DNA from: Lonicera japonica
Taxonomy: Eukaryota > Streptophyta > Magnoliopsida > Dipsacales > Caprifoliaceae
Direction: 5' to 3'
NCBI GenBank assembly: GCA_021464415.1
Contig: CM038466.1
Span: forward strand, 49,971,356-50,035,355
Length of the DNA: 64,000 bases
Made by a program: the position numbers and the translations under genes. Below are positions 41,736 to 45,588 of this stretch, in pieces; the stretch's first letter is position 1; every line of letters begins with the position of its first letter. Below the pieces are notes generated by a model that had not been told where the DNA came from, searched no databases, and saw only the letters and a list, made by a program, of their open reading frames with translations.

Positions 41736-43876
41736 CACACACCCCTTATTAATATCCTAATTACACCGTATCTATAATAATATGGGGCTTCTCTCTTAAG
41801 GGGATCCTTCTTTTAACTAAAGAGTGAGTTCCCTTTTTTGAGGGGTAAATGGTTGAATCTTTGACGAAATTTGGTGGAGATGATCTACTCACCATGGAGA
41901 TCGTCTTCACCAATTTTCGTCAAAAATTCATCATTTATCCCTTGTAAAGAGGCAGCCTGTTCTTTAGTTAAAGAAGGATGTCCTTCGTAGAGACACCCTG
42001 ATAATTCTATATAACATGGAAGCCAAACCCTGTTGTGATGGGACTTTCGTGACATCTTTTAACGGTCAATTCACACACTACAAAACATTATTTAATTCAA
42101 GTCATATGTATATAACTATATATATACATTATCTAATTAAAACCTATCTTTTTCCTTAATATGTGATAAGTTACTAATATTTTGCTGTGGGCACAATTAA
42201 ATCTGCATAAATGTGCCATATGCGCAAATTATTCGTTTATTTGTCACATGATAGTGCTATAGTGACGAGTAATGCTCTATAAACATAGAACTGTGGGCAT
42301 GGGTTGTACCCAGTCTAATCATAAATTTCGAGTTTCAAATAAACCTCTAGATTTCTAATCAAAATTCTGTAAATTTATTTATTCTTGTTTCAATTAATAT
42401 GTTAGGGATATTCTTCAAGGTTGGCAGCTTTGGACTACATGGTGTGCTTATATAGTGAAGTATTTGTAACAACACAAGGTGGAAACTTCCCGCATTTTCT
42501 AATGGGTCATCGCAGATTCCTCTATAACGGACATGCTAAGACCATCAGTCCCGATAAAAGCAAGCTTGTTCTTTTACTCCACAACACTACCATCAGGTAA
42601 AATCACTCTCCTCAACTATGTTTGTGCCTTCAATGCCATAGTATACAAATGCATAGATTTTAGGGCCCGTTTGATAAAAAAGTTGGAAATTATTGATCAC
42701 ACTCCTGATTTTTATGAAATGTTGGAAAAAGAGTGGAGTGATTTAGTGAAATATGTTTATATTATTACTCTTTGGGTTATCCATGGAATAAAGTTCTTTG
42801 GGTGGTGGGTAAGAAAAATTTTCCATGAAATTAAGAGAGAAATGGAGAACTCACCAAATCACTTATCTTCTTTGTTTCCTAACTTTTTATCAAACGGACC
42901 CTTCGAGTTTTTTCTTTTCTTTTCTTTTGAGAGAGAGGGAGAGGGAGAGGGAGAGGGAGAGGCCTTTTTATTTGCCTGCGTCTATTTGGCCCCTCCCTTC
43001 AATTTCTGTTCAATTATTAGTGGATTGGATCTAGTCATGATTTTTGTCATGGTCAGATCTTATTAATTTGTTACGAACAAAAGCGTGACCAACTTCAATT
43101 TTTCCCACTGGTCACAGTTTAGATCCTTGACTGGTGTATTGTCTGTTATTTTAATATTTTATGTTTTTAAAATAACGGGGGATAGCTCAGGAGATTGAGC
43201 TTAAGGGAGTGGGAATGAGGAGGGTTCGAACGCCACAGTGGACATATAAAATGGATCGCTTGAATAATTGAAGTTGGTCACAGTTTTTATCTGTTGCAAA
43301 TATGCTTGCAGCCTTGCACATTCAAGGGTGAAATATTTTTATCTCATAAGAAAATGATTATTGTATGCTTAAATTTCGGCCAATTTGGTTCAGGGTAATA
43401 TTTTTCACTGAATTAAACTGCAAAATCTTGAAAGTATTTCGCTTATTTCGGATACTTTTTGCTGGTATAAGTTTGTACAAAATAGCTTTGGCACGCACTA
43501 TAATAACAAACTTAAACAAAAATGGTTAGGAAACAACGTTAAATGTGAAATGGATGAATATACTTTCCACCGTTTTACATCTAAGTGAGGCGAAAACATT
43601 GTTACCCAGAACCAAATGCGCCCTAGTTTTGGAAAACTTCAACATAACCAGTTATTGAAACAAATTTGGTTTGACTTGTACAGTTGGAAATCTTTCAAGG
43701 ATGAAATGGGAGTAATGCTAGAGGAAAGTGACCGAAAGAGTATAATGGTACCTACTAGAGTTCGAAAATCCAACCGAAGATCTTCTATTTACTCCAATCC
43801 TTTGCCTGATTGCCGGTGTCTCTCCGAATTGCAAAACTCATCTCTCAAATTGACCATTAAATCCCATCATGCTTGA
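2200..43876 (+). CDS. O-fucosyltransferase family protein (type II membrane glycosyltransferase)
   Basis: Ten exons join in phase to 570 codons plus stop: 2200-2556, 4301-4376, 4725-4792, 5872-5960, 11298-11495, 15963-16167, 16556-16723, 40416-40583, 42406-42596, 43684-43876. The product has a Ser/Thr-rich cytoplasmic N-terminus, a signal-anchor helix at about residues 61-81 and a Golgi-lumenal catalytic domain. The family signatures are GGLNQQR (159-165), [16 protein letters not shown] (326-331), FSCCVYDGG and [16 protein letters not shown]. Members are thought to transfer sugar from a nucleotide sugar to cell-wall polysaccharide or protein acceptors; the exact donor and acceptor cannot be read from the sequence. 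Introns 4, 5 and 7 are inflated by transposons (5.3, 4.5 and 23.7 kb). Intron 4 has a GC donor, the others GT-AG. No stop or frameshift interrupts the exons, so the gene looks functional. Confidence 0.93.
2563..2601. repeat. TA-rich microsatellite in intron 1
   Basis: A (TA)n run at about 2570-2582 begins a dozen bases after the intron 1 donor at 2557, followed by further TA-rich sequence. Confidence 0.6.
2780..3180. repeat. Degenerate Tourist-like MITE in intron 1
   Basis: It shares TTTCTAGGTGGAAAATATGT and TGTTTGATTG blocks with the copy at 12091-12490 and general composition with 1527-1983. Ends are eroded, so boundaries are approximate. Confidence 0.45.
3611..3821. mobile_element. Stowaway-like MITE in intron 1
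   Basis: Left end CTCGGTCCCTCCATCTCAAA and right end (reverse complement) ACTCCTTCCTCCTCAAA form the inverted CTCCCTCC...CAAATTAA termini typical of plant Stowaway (Tc1/mariner-derived) MITEs. The interior is AT-rich and non-coding. Confidence 0.6.
4465..4617. repeat. Stowaway-like MITE remnant in intron 2
   Basis: The right end GGATGGAAGGAGTA and internal TTTGAC/AAAAGTGGACTTGTAATTT blocks match Stowaway termini. The left terminus is eroded. Confidence 0.4.
5300..5530. repeat. Interspersed repeat copy 1 (partner at 39955-40150)
   Basis: Blocks TTCAATGTTTGTCC, ATACCCTTAC and GCCTCACCAA recur in the same order at 39955-40090 in intron 7. Element class not recognised. Confidence 0.5.
5592..5747. 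repeat. Two-copy tandem repeat in intron 3
   Basis: Two copies of a unit containing ATTATTTTCCATCTTGTTAT, starting near 5592 and 5684 and ending in GTCACAATAAAA. Period about 92 bp, with some substitutions. Confidence 0.65.
5961..5962 (+). other. GC splice donor of intron 4
   Basis: Exon 4 ends ...GATATGAG and the intron begins GCAAGT, the consensus of rare GC-AG introns. Joining to the acceptor at 11297 restores Arg-Asp-Met-Ser-Glu-Phe in frame. The nearby GT (5965) would put the next exon out of frame and start it with TGA, so the GC donor is the reading that works. Confidence 0.8.
6206..6841. mobile_element. MULE-like non-autonomous element (left-arm copy)
   Basis: Inverted termini GAGTAAAATACCCCATTGG and (reverse complement) GAGTAAATTAACCGATTGG, each followed by GCCCCT(G/A)AACTA. 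Inside each end are degenerate direct repeats of the type TTTGGCCCCTAAACCATTG. The 9 bp outside the left end (ATAAATATT) match 7 of 9 outside the right end (TTAAATTTT), as expected for a worn Mutator-type target duplication. No coding frame. A truncated inverted copy is at 10471-11038 and a diverged one at about 42980-43330. Confidence 0.55.
6919..7651 (-). repeat. Ty3/gypsy 3' LTR (733 bp)
   Basis: On the minus strand it begins TGATGGGGTTAAATAC and ends TTTTTACACCATCA, i.e. TG...CA. A purine-rich tract (AAAGGATATGGG) lies just upstream, at 7655-7668. Internally there is a TATA-like CCTATAAATACC near 7410 and a CCACACC-rich stretch at 7440-7545. The reading frame across this stretch is low-complexity and is not a gene. 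It is the only near-complete LTR of the LBD-carrying gypsy family in the window. Confidence 0.75.
7652..8280. other. 5' flank of LBD gene inside gypsy element (left arm)
   Basis: Non-coding stretch between the polypurine tract and the LBD start codon, containing repeats of the type GAGCTCG...CATTGTGTAG...CTCGTTAGACATTG and a (TA)n run at about 8094-8110. The same stretch lies upstream of the other three LBD copies, so it travels with the gene. It may hold the promoter of the antisense gene (inference). Confidence 0.6.
8281..8440 (+). pseudogene. LBD-like gene, 5' fragment (copy B)
   Basis: ATG at 8281 starts a LOB-domain frame almost identical to copy A. The zinc-finger-like Cys motif is present ([16 protein letters not shown]), but the third Cys is replaced by Tyr. 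After FGVRNV the frame is cut by a copy of LTR sequence and ends at 8475. It is the left-arm twin of the complete copy at 8931-9764. Confidence 0.8.
8441..8576 (-). repeat. 136-bp LTR fragment at the palindrome junction
   Basis: Nearly identical to 7513-7651, the first part of the gypsy LTR, from GGCGTGATAGG to CCCCATCA. It is abutted directly to the broken LBD frame, not preceded by a polypurine tract, so it is not a normal LTR end. It looks like filler DNA copied in during rearrangement. Confidence 0.75.
8581..8745. repeat. Two-copy tandem repeat in gypsy pol-LBD spacer
   Basis: ATGACTCTACTCAAGACTTAG...AACAAATTTTTCTTTTAAGAAA occurs at about 8580-8633 and 8692-8744, period about 112 bp. The surrounding spacer (8600-8860) matches the reverse complement of 30600-30790 next to LBD copy D. 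Confidence 0.7.
8931..9764 (-). CDS. LBD/LOB-domain transcription-factor-like protein carried by a gypsy element (copy A)
   Basis: Uninterrupted 277-codon frame without introns. Residues 12-26 form the LOB zinc-finger motif CX2CX6CX3C (C12, C15, C22, C26); FGVRNV at 48-53 corresponds to the GAS block (FGASNV in plant LBDs); [16 protein letters not shown] (72-87) matches the conserved YEAxARxxDPxxGC segment; residues 91-114 form a coiled coil like the LBD leucine-zipper-like end. The C-terminal half is acidic/Ser-rich, with a repeated FLRLLMS...AP(D/E)IxPTxxNL unit. LBD proteins are plant-specific nuclear DNA-binding regulators. Downstream in plus orientation come a conserved flank, a polypurine tract (10409-10420) and an LTR start, so the gene is antisense to the retrotransposon. 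Expression unknown; it also lies antisense within intron 4 of gene 1. Confidence 0.8.
   Translation of the reverse strand: MSNTHRFASPPCAICAYSHKRCPLSCEYAKIFPNVIDRQDYHAIFTVFGVRNVASFLQDVPEDQHLETLSSYLFEATARIENPTKGCTTLLASLEQKVKELQARVTAFEARLEGKYSCVNPLYSFAPPRGFSRFFSSAENNAPDVIPTVVNLPEPVSGGFLRLLMSPEEIAPEIPPPTVNLIENGTLLTKVDLPSFPNLSYYQVTSNAYHQAALDGFLSPSSQADFVAKVAEPTSPDWTALGGIGRDFSDSSSSDFSTILNFDAVDLWILQLFLVTR
9935..9968. repeat. (TA)n microsatellite upstream of LBD copy A
   Basis: TA dinucleotide run about 180 bp upstream of the LBD start codon. It corresponds to the shorter (TA)n at 8094-8110 in the left arm. Confidence 0.7.
10409..10470 (+). repeat. Gypsy polypurine tract and truncated 3' LTR
   Basis: AAAGGATAGGGG (10409-10420) is followed by CAAT and the LTR start TGATGGGGTTAAATAC at 10425. 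Only about 46 bp of LTR remain before the truncated MULE-like element begins, so a deletion removed the rest from the right palindrome arm. Confidence 0.7.
10471..11038. mobile_element. MULE-like element, truncated inverted copy (right arm)
   Basis: Reverse complement of 6206-6763, ending with the same terminus (TAGTTCAGGGGCCAATGGGG...TTTTACTC). It lacks the last 80 bp present in the left-arm copy. Confidence 0.7.
11540..11700 (+). mobile_element. Probable tRNA-derived SINE in intron 5
   Basis: A-box-like TAGCATCGTGG at 11553-11563 and B-box-like GGTTTGATCCA at 11595-11605 lie 42 bp apart, with a non-coding body ending in GCTTGTCAAAATAAAA. Target duplications were not identified. Confidence 0.45.
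11835..11930 (-). repeat. LINE 3'-tail remnant
   Basis: A T-run followed by GAGAAACAGAAACAAAAAC resembles the reversed poly(A) and 3' UTR of the LINE copies at 13120, 14111 and 19803. No coding part. Confidence 0.35.
11940..12080 (+). mobile_element. Probable tRNA-derived SINE in intron 5
   Basis: A perfect A box TAGCTCAAGTGG (11951-11962) and a near-consensus B box GGTTCCATTCC (11996-12006) at tRNA-like spacing. The downstream body is not tRNA-like. Ends uncertain. Confidence 0.5.
12091..12490. repeat. Tourist-like MITE remnant in intron 5
   Basis: Begins GGTGTATTTGATAGCAAGCATGG and contains TTTTCTAGGTGGAAAATATGT and GGCAATCAAACACTACCG. Relative of 1527-1983 and 2780-3180; the right terminus is worn. 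Confidence 0.5.
13120..13932 (-). mobile_element. LINE insertion with 5' inversion (twin priming) and 15-bp TSD
   Basis: The 15-bp word TAGGGTTTCCCCCAT flanks the insert at 13105-13119 and 13933-13947. Next to the left copy is a T-run (reverse poly(A)) and about 80 bp of LINE 3' UTR in minus orientation. The rest, 13208-13932, is LINE ORF2 C-terminus in plus orientation. It encodes a zf-RVT-type region ([15 protein letters not shown], then [18 protein letters not shown]) with frame breaks. A 3' end in one orientation joined to inverted upstream sequence inside one perfect target duplication is the hallmark of twin priming. Non-functional. Confidence 0.85.
14111..14798 (-). mobile_element. 5'-truncated LINE with 8-bp TSD
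   Basis: T-run at 14111-14117, then LINE 3' UTR beginning GATAGGAAACAAA and zf-RVT coding remnants on the minus strand (14715-14416: [18 protein letters not shown]). GAAATATT flanks both ends (14103-14110, 14799-14806). Strongly similar to 19803-20480, so both derive from the same LINE family. Truncated upstream of the zf-RVT domain, as usual for LINE insertions. Confidence 0.8.
15318..15588. mobile_element. Foldback Tourist-like MITE in intron 5
   Basis: Long inverted ends: GGGCCTGTTTGATTGCAAAG and (reverse complement) GGTACATTTGTTAGCAAAG, then TTGGAAAATGATTG on both sides. Flanks GAA/TAA are a probable worn 3-bp target duplication. Same family as 16187-16456 and 42663-42901. Confidence 0.65.
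16187..16456. mobile_element. Foldback Tourist-like MITE filling intron 6
   Basis: GGATCTGTTTGATAAAAG and (reverse complement) GGGATGGATTTGATAAAAAG termini with TTA on both sides (16184-16186, 16457-16459). It occupies about 70% of the 388-bp intron 6, starting 20 bp after the exon 6 donor, and has not disrupted either splice site. Confidence 0.75.
17079..17599 (+). mobile_element. Ty1/copia 5' LTR, PBS and start of gag
   Basis: LTR 17079-17309 (231 bp, TGTTAGTCATAAT...CTTTCA) is followed immediately by TGGTATCAGAGG, a primer-binding site for initiator-Met tRNA. A gag start codon follows at 17477 ([13 protein letters not shown]...). The frame is cut at 17599, where an LTR of the same family in opposite orientation begins. 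Confidence 0.8.
17600..17830 (-). repeat. Ty1/copia 3' LTR (231 bp, inverted relative to 17079-17309)
   Basis: Reverse complement of the 17079-17309 LTR with a few differences, exactly the same length. On the minus strand it is preceded by GCGGAGGGAG, a polypurine tract, so it is the 3' LTR of the element whose pol lies at 17831-19802. Confidence 0.85.
17831..19802 (-). pseudogene. Ty1/copia pol remnant: reverse transcriptase and RNase H
   Basis: From high to low coordinates it encodes the start of the copia RT domain ([20 protein letters not shown]), then [30 protein letters not shown] and [10 protein letters not shown]. The VDDIILTGN active-site box follows out of frame after a stop near 18800, and RNase H comes last ([31 protein letters not shown]). 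Frameshifts and stops break it into several frames. Integrase and gag are missing: the element is cut at 19803 by the poly(A) end of a LINE, and its 5' part does not reappear beyond. Confidence 0.85.
19803..21056 (-). mobile_element. LINE 3' half: zf-RVT region and 3' tail
   Basis: T-run at 19803-19810 (reverse poly(A)) and LINE 3' UTR (GATAGGAAACAAA...). On the minus strand it encodes [48 protein letters not shown] sequence and the zinc-finger region [18 protein letters not shown]. Frames are broken at several points. It belongs with 21710-23275; a 653-bp insertion separates the halves. Confidence 0.8.
21057..21709 (+). mobile_element. Retroposed insert of unknown type inside the LINE
   Basis: Interrupts the LINE between its RT (ending LSSMPT) and its zf-RVT part. 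A plus-strand frame enters from the left and ends at 21281; its last 60 or so residues are charged and Ala/Ser-rich ([19 protein letters not shown]...). A non-coding AT-rich 3' region follows and ends TTTATT then nine A (21701-21709), like a polyadenylated retroposed transcript tail. Product not recognised. Part of the A-run could belong to the LINE, so the right edge is uncertain. Confidence 0.45.
21710..23275 (-). pseudogene. LINE ORF2 reverse transcriptase remnant
   Basis: Minus-strand frames carry non-LTR RT motifs in order: an upstream linker ([20 protein letters not shown]), [63 protein letters not shown], the catalytic FTDD box (usually FADD) and LKINMGKS. A frameshift near 22250-22350 splits the RT and a stop interrupts the linker. 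The endonuclease is absent: homology stops at about 23275, where ornithine-cyclodeaminase-like sequence begins. Confidence 0.88.
23281..23650 (+). pseudogene. Ornithine cyclodeaminase/mu-crystallin-like fragment (paralogue 1)
   Basis: The plus-strand frame reads [10 protein letters not shown]...[10 protein letters not shown]...[20 protein letters not shown], then shifts frame near 23450 to [30 protein letters not shown] and [15 protein letters not shown], ending at 23650. It aligns block for block with paralogue 2 at 23851-24844, which has the same N-terminal layout. At least one frameshift; the NAD-binding half is missing. The two copies differ at many residues, so they are diverged paralogues rather than a recent duplication. 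Confidence 0.5.
23851..24844 (-). pseudogene. Ornithine cyclodeaminase/mu-crystallin-like pseudogene (paralogue 2)
   Basis: ATG at 24844 opens [19 protein letters not shown]. The frame breaks at a 22-bp tandem duplication (24586-24607 and 24608-24629) and resumes as SIHYAPANK to a stop at 23851. Family features: an N-terminal substrate domain with [13 protein letters not shown], a Rossmann-like segment [15 protein letters not shown] (a variant of VxGxGxQA), VLSRRKES, then [20 protein letters not shown] (compare the VDD motif) and [13 protein letters not shown]. Family enzymes are NAD(P)-dependent ornithine cyclodeaminases or imine reductases. The remaining frame is long (252 codons), so inactivation may be recent. 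Assignment is from motif layout only; origin unknown. Confidence 0.5.
24845..25490. other. Unassigned spacer in intron 7
   Basis: No coding frame or terminal repeat recognised between the cyclodeaminase-like pseudogene and a tandem repeat. Confidence 0.4.
25491..25785. repeat. Two-copy tandem repeat (about 150-bp period)
   Basis: The first unit starts ACTTATAATCTAAAATTATC at 25491 and the second at about 25642. Both contain AAAATGAGCAGATTTGGGAA and CACTTGATTCAAAAGGAA. A few substitutions and one short indel. Confidence 0.8.
25820..25990 (-). repeat. LINE-like 3' end with (ATTT)n tail
   Basis: (TTTA)n at about 25823-25843, then TTAGATCAGAAACCAAACGC and TTTTATTAAAATC, resemble a reversed non-LTR 3' end of another family. 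It directly precedes the gypsy RT. Confidence 0.35.
26000..27140 (+). pseudogene. Ty3/gypsy pol remnant: RT and RNase H (element C)
   Basis: Plus-strand frames encode [20 protein letters not shown], a stop after SFMDA (26138), then [19 protein letters not shown], the catalytic [43 protein letters not shown] and the RNase H core ([45 protein letters not shown]). Wording resembles Tat-lineage elements. Stops interrupt at 26138, 26398, 26596 and 26968. Integrase is missing: about 27140 the sequence passes into the spacer that precedes the antisense LBD gene in this family, so an internal deletion removed it. Confidence 0.85.
27365..28209 (-). pseudogene. LBD-like gene, copy C (antisense in gypsy element C)
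   Basis: ATG at 28209 opens a 200-codon frame with an intact LOB domain: C12-A-A-C15...C22...C26, FGIKNV and [16 protein letters not shown], then a coiled coil. Compared with copy A, a 1-nt deletion (GGGATCTT for GGGACTCTT, about 27620) brings a stop after HGIF at 27607; homology continues to 27365. Between the domain and the break are two APDI(I/L)PT..NLL repeats. The gene lies antisense to the gypsy RT/RNase H upstream and is followed by its flank and a polypurine tract plus LTR at 28910. Confidence 0.75.
28210..28909. other. Conserved LBD 5' flank in gypsy element C
   Basis: Same flank type as 7652-8280 and 9765-10408 (AGCGAG...ACGACTTGCATCCAATG, TTCCTTGAACTA.GACTCGAGATCAA). No coding frame. 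Confidence 0.6.
28910..29006 (+). repeat. Polypurine tract and 5' part of gypsy 3' LTR
   Basis: AAAAGATAGGGGG (28911-28923), CAAT, then TGATGGGGTTAAATAC from 28928. LTR homology fades about 29006, where element D begins in opposite orientation. Confidence 0.7.
29304..30149 (+). pseudogene. LBD-like gene, copy D (antisense in gypsy element D)
   Basis: ATG at 29304 starts [20 protein letters not shown] with all four LOB cysteines. A TGA stop at about 29400 replaces the CGA of copy C (a CpG-type C-to-T change), and the frame then continues for 166 codons from 29407 to 29907. The same 1-nt deletion and HGIF stop as in copy C are present. The remaining homology ends with TAG at 30147-30149. Very similar to copy C in inverted orientation (27140-28490 versus 29017-30375). 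Confidence 0.75.
30150..31053 (-). mobile_element. Gypsy element D: end of pol and pol-LBD spacer
   Basis: On the minus strand, 31048-31008 reads [12 protein letters not shown], the typical C-terminal end of gypsy pol. The next 850 bp are a non-coding spacer containing the block shared with 8600-8860 (reverse complement of 30640-30790), then LBD copy D in antisense. Continuous with 35962-36735 once the copia element is removed. Confidence 0.75.
31054..31233 (-). repeat. Copia 3' LTR
   Basis: 180 bp, TG...CA, with TTTATATACAAGTGAAAACC and a CCTATTTCTAGG-type centre. Partner of 35780-35961. Confidence 0.9.
31388..35371 (-). pseudogene. Copia gag-pol polyprotein, inactivated
   Basis: ATG at 35371 ([12 protein letters not shown]). 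Domains in order: gag ([20 protein letters not shown]), CCHC knuckle [14 protein letters not shown], protease, GAG_pre-integrase ([23 protein letters not shown]), integrase (FCSDNAREY), RT ([20 protein letters not shown], catalytic [11 protein letters not shown]) and RNase H ([30 protein letters not shown]). Defects: stops in gag at about 35177 and 35008, frame breaks in integrase (33514-33824), and the protease active site reads [10 protein letters not shown] with Asn for the catalytic Asp. It cannot move by its own proteins. Confidence 0.9.
35780..35961 (-). repeat. Copia 5' LTR
   Basis: 182 bp partner of 31054-31233, about 97% identical by eye. A GC-rich stretch (35465-35750) separates it from gag as untranslated leader. 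Confidence 0.9.
35962..36735 (-). pseudogene. Ty3/gypsy integrase remnant (element D)
   Basis: The minus strand encodes [40 protein letters not shown] and [11 protein letters not shown], the rve core with its D and E residues, then [20 protein letters not shown] and LVLRKVTY. Short stops break the frame at about 36343 and 36113. A 24-bp tandem duplication (CACGGTCCTCAAATAGTAA) lies at 35977-36030. Upstream RT/RNase H are absent: at 36735 the sequence changes to LINE. Confidence 0.88.
36736..37260 (-). pseudogene. Internally deleted LINE: ORF1 C-terminus fused to ORF2 tail
   Basis: Minus strand 37145-36845 reads an acidic/polar ORF1 C-terminal region ([15 protein letters not shown]), followed directly by an ORF2 C-terminal phrase, [20 protein letters not shown]. 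Everything between (endonuclease, RT) is missing. Continues across the SINE to 37437-37880. Confidence 0.6.
37275..37422 (-). mobile_element. tRNA-derived SINE with 14-bp TSD
   Basis: Minus strand: perfect A box TAGCCTAGTGG (37411-37401) and B box GGTTCGAGTCT (37361-37351), 50 bp apart from start to start, then a short non-tRNA body. Flanked by CAACACTACCTCAT (37261-37274) and CAACATTACCTCAT (37423-37436), one mismatch in 14. Inserted into the LINE ORF1 remnant, so it is the younger of the two. Confidence 0.85.
37437..37880 (-). pseudogene. LINE ORF1 remnant (DUF4283 and zinc knuckle)
   Basis: Minus strand 37877-37671 reads [39 protein letters not shown] and [10 protein letters not shown], the DUF4283-type region of plant LINE ORF1. 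Then, across frameshifts, CTACLKQGH and HDCSEC form a CX2CX4HX4C knuckle at about 37600-37560. Confidence 0.65.
38050..38700. repeat. LTR-like non-coding stretch
   Basis: Contains a promoter-like CTATAAATACCATGCC (38445-38460) followed by pyrimidine-rich sequence, as in plant LTRs. No TG/CA ends, polypurine tract or partner copy identified. Confidence 0.3.
38836..39560. repeat. Possible solo LTR
   Basis: Begins TGTGGGAGCATAATTTC, has a TATA-like ATTATAAATAGAAAGGG at 39267-39283 and a purine-rich stretch. Resembles a gypsy LTR in texture, but no second copy or target duplication is visible. Confidence 0.3.
39721..39833. repeat. Two-copy tandem repeat (56-bp unit)
   Basis: CTTATAATTAGATTATGATT...TTATCCACA repeated at 39721-39776 and 39777-39833 with three or four differences. 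Confidence 0.85.
39955..40150. repeat. Interspersed repeat copy 2 (partner at 5300-5530)
   Basis: TTCAATATTTGTCC, ATACCCTTACC, CCATGGGCAGTCGCTAGGCCTCACCAA recur in the order seen at 5385-5490. Confidence 0.5.
40609..41180 (-). mobile_element. Two adjacent Helitron-like non-autonomous units
   Basis: On the minus strand GCAGGTAAGCTAG followed by T (ending at 40985) and GCAGGGTAAGCTAG followed by T (ending about 40609) each follow a GCACAC/GTGTG-type imperfect hairpin, as at Helitron 3' ends. The putative 5' sides read TATTTATAAAGC (about 40980) and TATTATATAAAGAG (about 41165). Internal blocks (TGAAAAGAAGGCTGCAAGGG / TGGAAAAAAGATTGCAGGGG) show the two units are related. Confidence 0.4.
41706..41741. 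repeat. (TC)n microsatellite in intron 8
   Basis: TC dinucleotide run, then CACACAC. Confidence 0.8.
41784..41999. mobile_element. Foldback MITE in intron 8
   Basis: Ends GGGGCTTCTCTCTTAAGGGG and (reverse complement) AGGGTGTCTCTACGAAGGAC, then ATCCTTCTTTAACTAAAGA on both sides. The centre contains AAATTTGGTGGAGATGATC and its inverted copy. Related blocks occur at 48195-48400 and 63355-63450. Confidence 0.6.
42663..42901. mobile_element. Foldback Tourist-like MITE in intron 9
   Basis: GGGCCCGTTTGATAAAAAAG and (reverse complement) GGGTCCGTTTGATAAAAAG termini, flanks TTA/TTC. Third copy of the family at 15318 and 16187. It starts 66 bp after the exon 9 donor. Confidence 0.75.
42931..42962. repeat. 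GAGAGG-type microsatellite
   Basis: Purine-only GAGAGG(GAGAGG)n run immediately after the MITE in intron 9. Confidence 0.75.
42980..43330. repeat. Diverged MULE-like element (family of 6206-6841)
   Basis: CTATTTGGCCCCT, ACGAACAAAAGCGTGACCAACTTCAATT, CACTGGTCACAGTTTA and GGAATGAGGAGGGTTCGAAC match blocks of the intron 4 element in the same order. An internal GATAGCTCAGGAG...GGTTCGAAC segment is tRNA-like (A and B boxes) but too degenerate to be a tRNA gene. Confidence 0.5.
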
Positions 43877-45588
43877 TCACTAATTTGAGTCCACAATACA
43901 TAATGTGTTCTTCCCACAGGTGATTTCTCTCTCTCGGAGCTTTCACTTCTTGCTTGTATATACTTGATGCCGGAGTTACCACGAAGCCATCATTGTAGAC
44001 AATGAGTAATGCTATACTTACTGGCTTCATCATCTGCACACCGGATGCATTGATGAGTTGCACATTCTTGAATATACAACTAATTAATGCACATGGTATG
44101 ATTATCCAGTTGATAAAGCCATATCATTTTCCATATAGAAATGAATATTCTAGAGTTTTGACCTCACCGTTGGTTGCTGTCAGTGCTCATCTGTTTCGAG
44201 TTTTTGTGCATTATTGGAATTATAATCCTGTAACTTCACATATAAAGCTTGTATTTCTCAGAAAGGTTTGGCATATTCTCGTAATTCATGATTCAATTTA
44301 CAGTTTAGGATTCTTAGAAAGTAATATCTTGAACCAAACGAGCATGGCTTCCATTGTTGATTTTCAGCCATTTTGGTCAGGTAGGTTATGTAAAGCGGGT
44401 TTATGTGGTTAATTCTTAGGATAATTTAGATGGTCAACCCATTAATGCCGTTTGTATGTGTAAAAATTAAATTCATATTCGTTAAACTATATCTTTCCTT
44501 CATATTCGTGTTGTATTAACGACTTCTTAGCGAGACCTGGGAAAATGATTGCATTATTTCCTTTTCTTTGCCATTTACCATTAATTATGCAAATAACAAT
44601 ACGATTTTGTCATAATATCCTTGGTCCTTTTCATTCCTTGCTATTAAATATTTTCGTTCTTTTCTACTCTCTCAAGCAGTTAGGATCTTAATTAACTAGG
44701 CAAATTACATGCACAGCGTATATGGCATGTTGTAAAAATGAGTCACTCGTATGAGATGGAAATTTTGAAACAGTTGGCATTTTTTTTTGAAATGGGGGCG
44801 CAGTTACGAATTCATGATTTGTGGCACGTAACGAAAACTTCATTCTCGATTCTACAAGAATCTTGATGAAAGCCTTTCATTTGCTCGTCTTCGATGGAAG
44901 TTTGATTTCCCAGAATGTACACTAATTTTTGGTCCAATTCTTCTGTTGAATCACTAATAATAGAATAGTATTCGTGCCCAAAGGTGAACAAAACCCTAGC
45001 TTCTAGATTACGCTGCTTTCCCAGGCCGCCTTTGATACGATCAATACAAACTAAAATTACACCAAAGTGGAAGGTCACCCACTTGACAACCAGTACAAAT
45101 ATGACTGGATGAAGCACTATTATAATTGACTTGCAAGAACCCAGTTTCACTTATCGAATGACTGTATTCGTTACTTTCTAAAATGAAAAAGTGGTTGGAC
45201 GGGTAGCAAGGTCAATGTCGATTTTCCGTCACTCTTGTAAAGAAAGAGGGCTATCGAGAGGCAACTTCGATTTTTCTTATCTCATTAGTTTATAGTTGAT
45301 GATATGATGATTGGATGAGGGTAATGCTCACTGAGGTGATCTTTATTTTGCTTGATATAACTTCTCTTCCTCCCCGTAGGACCGAGGGCTTTTGTTGCGC
45401 TTGTTTGATTCATTCTTAATTTTGAACAAGTTACTTTCGTGCCGTCTATGTTAATAAACATAGACATGCCCATGCAATTCGCATGGATATAATTTGAAGA
45501 GCACAGCTTAACAAAAATGATCAAGTGAGCCAGTAGCCAGTAGTCAGCGCTTGGTTTGCTTGGTGGCAAGAATTCGAGTCCTGCGGGA
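43877..45588. other. Intergenic region 3' of gene 1
   Basis: Contains the presumptive 3' UTR of the O-fucosyltransferase gene just after 43876 and otherwise AT-rich DNA. A 112-codon minus-strand frame (45150-44812) has no recognisable domain and is probably chance. 45510-45580 resembles the repeat units at 40815-40880 and is interrupted by the hAT element. Confidence 0.5.

Noticed and set aside
42533..43066. 177-codon plus-strand frame
   Set aside because: It runs out of frame through exon 9 into intron 9 and a MITE; the exon frame of the O-fucosyltransferase explains the coding signal.
43175..43240. Possible tRNA gene (GATAGCTCAGG...GGTTCGAACGCC)
   Set aside because: A and B boxes are present but no acceptor or anticodon stems form; it recurs inside a transposon family.
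44812..45150. 112-codon minus-strand frame
   Set aside because: No recognisable motif, splice partner or repeat relation; not supported as a gene.
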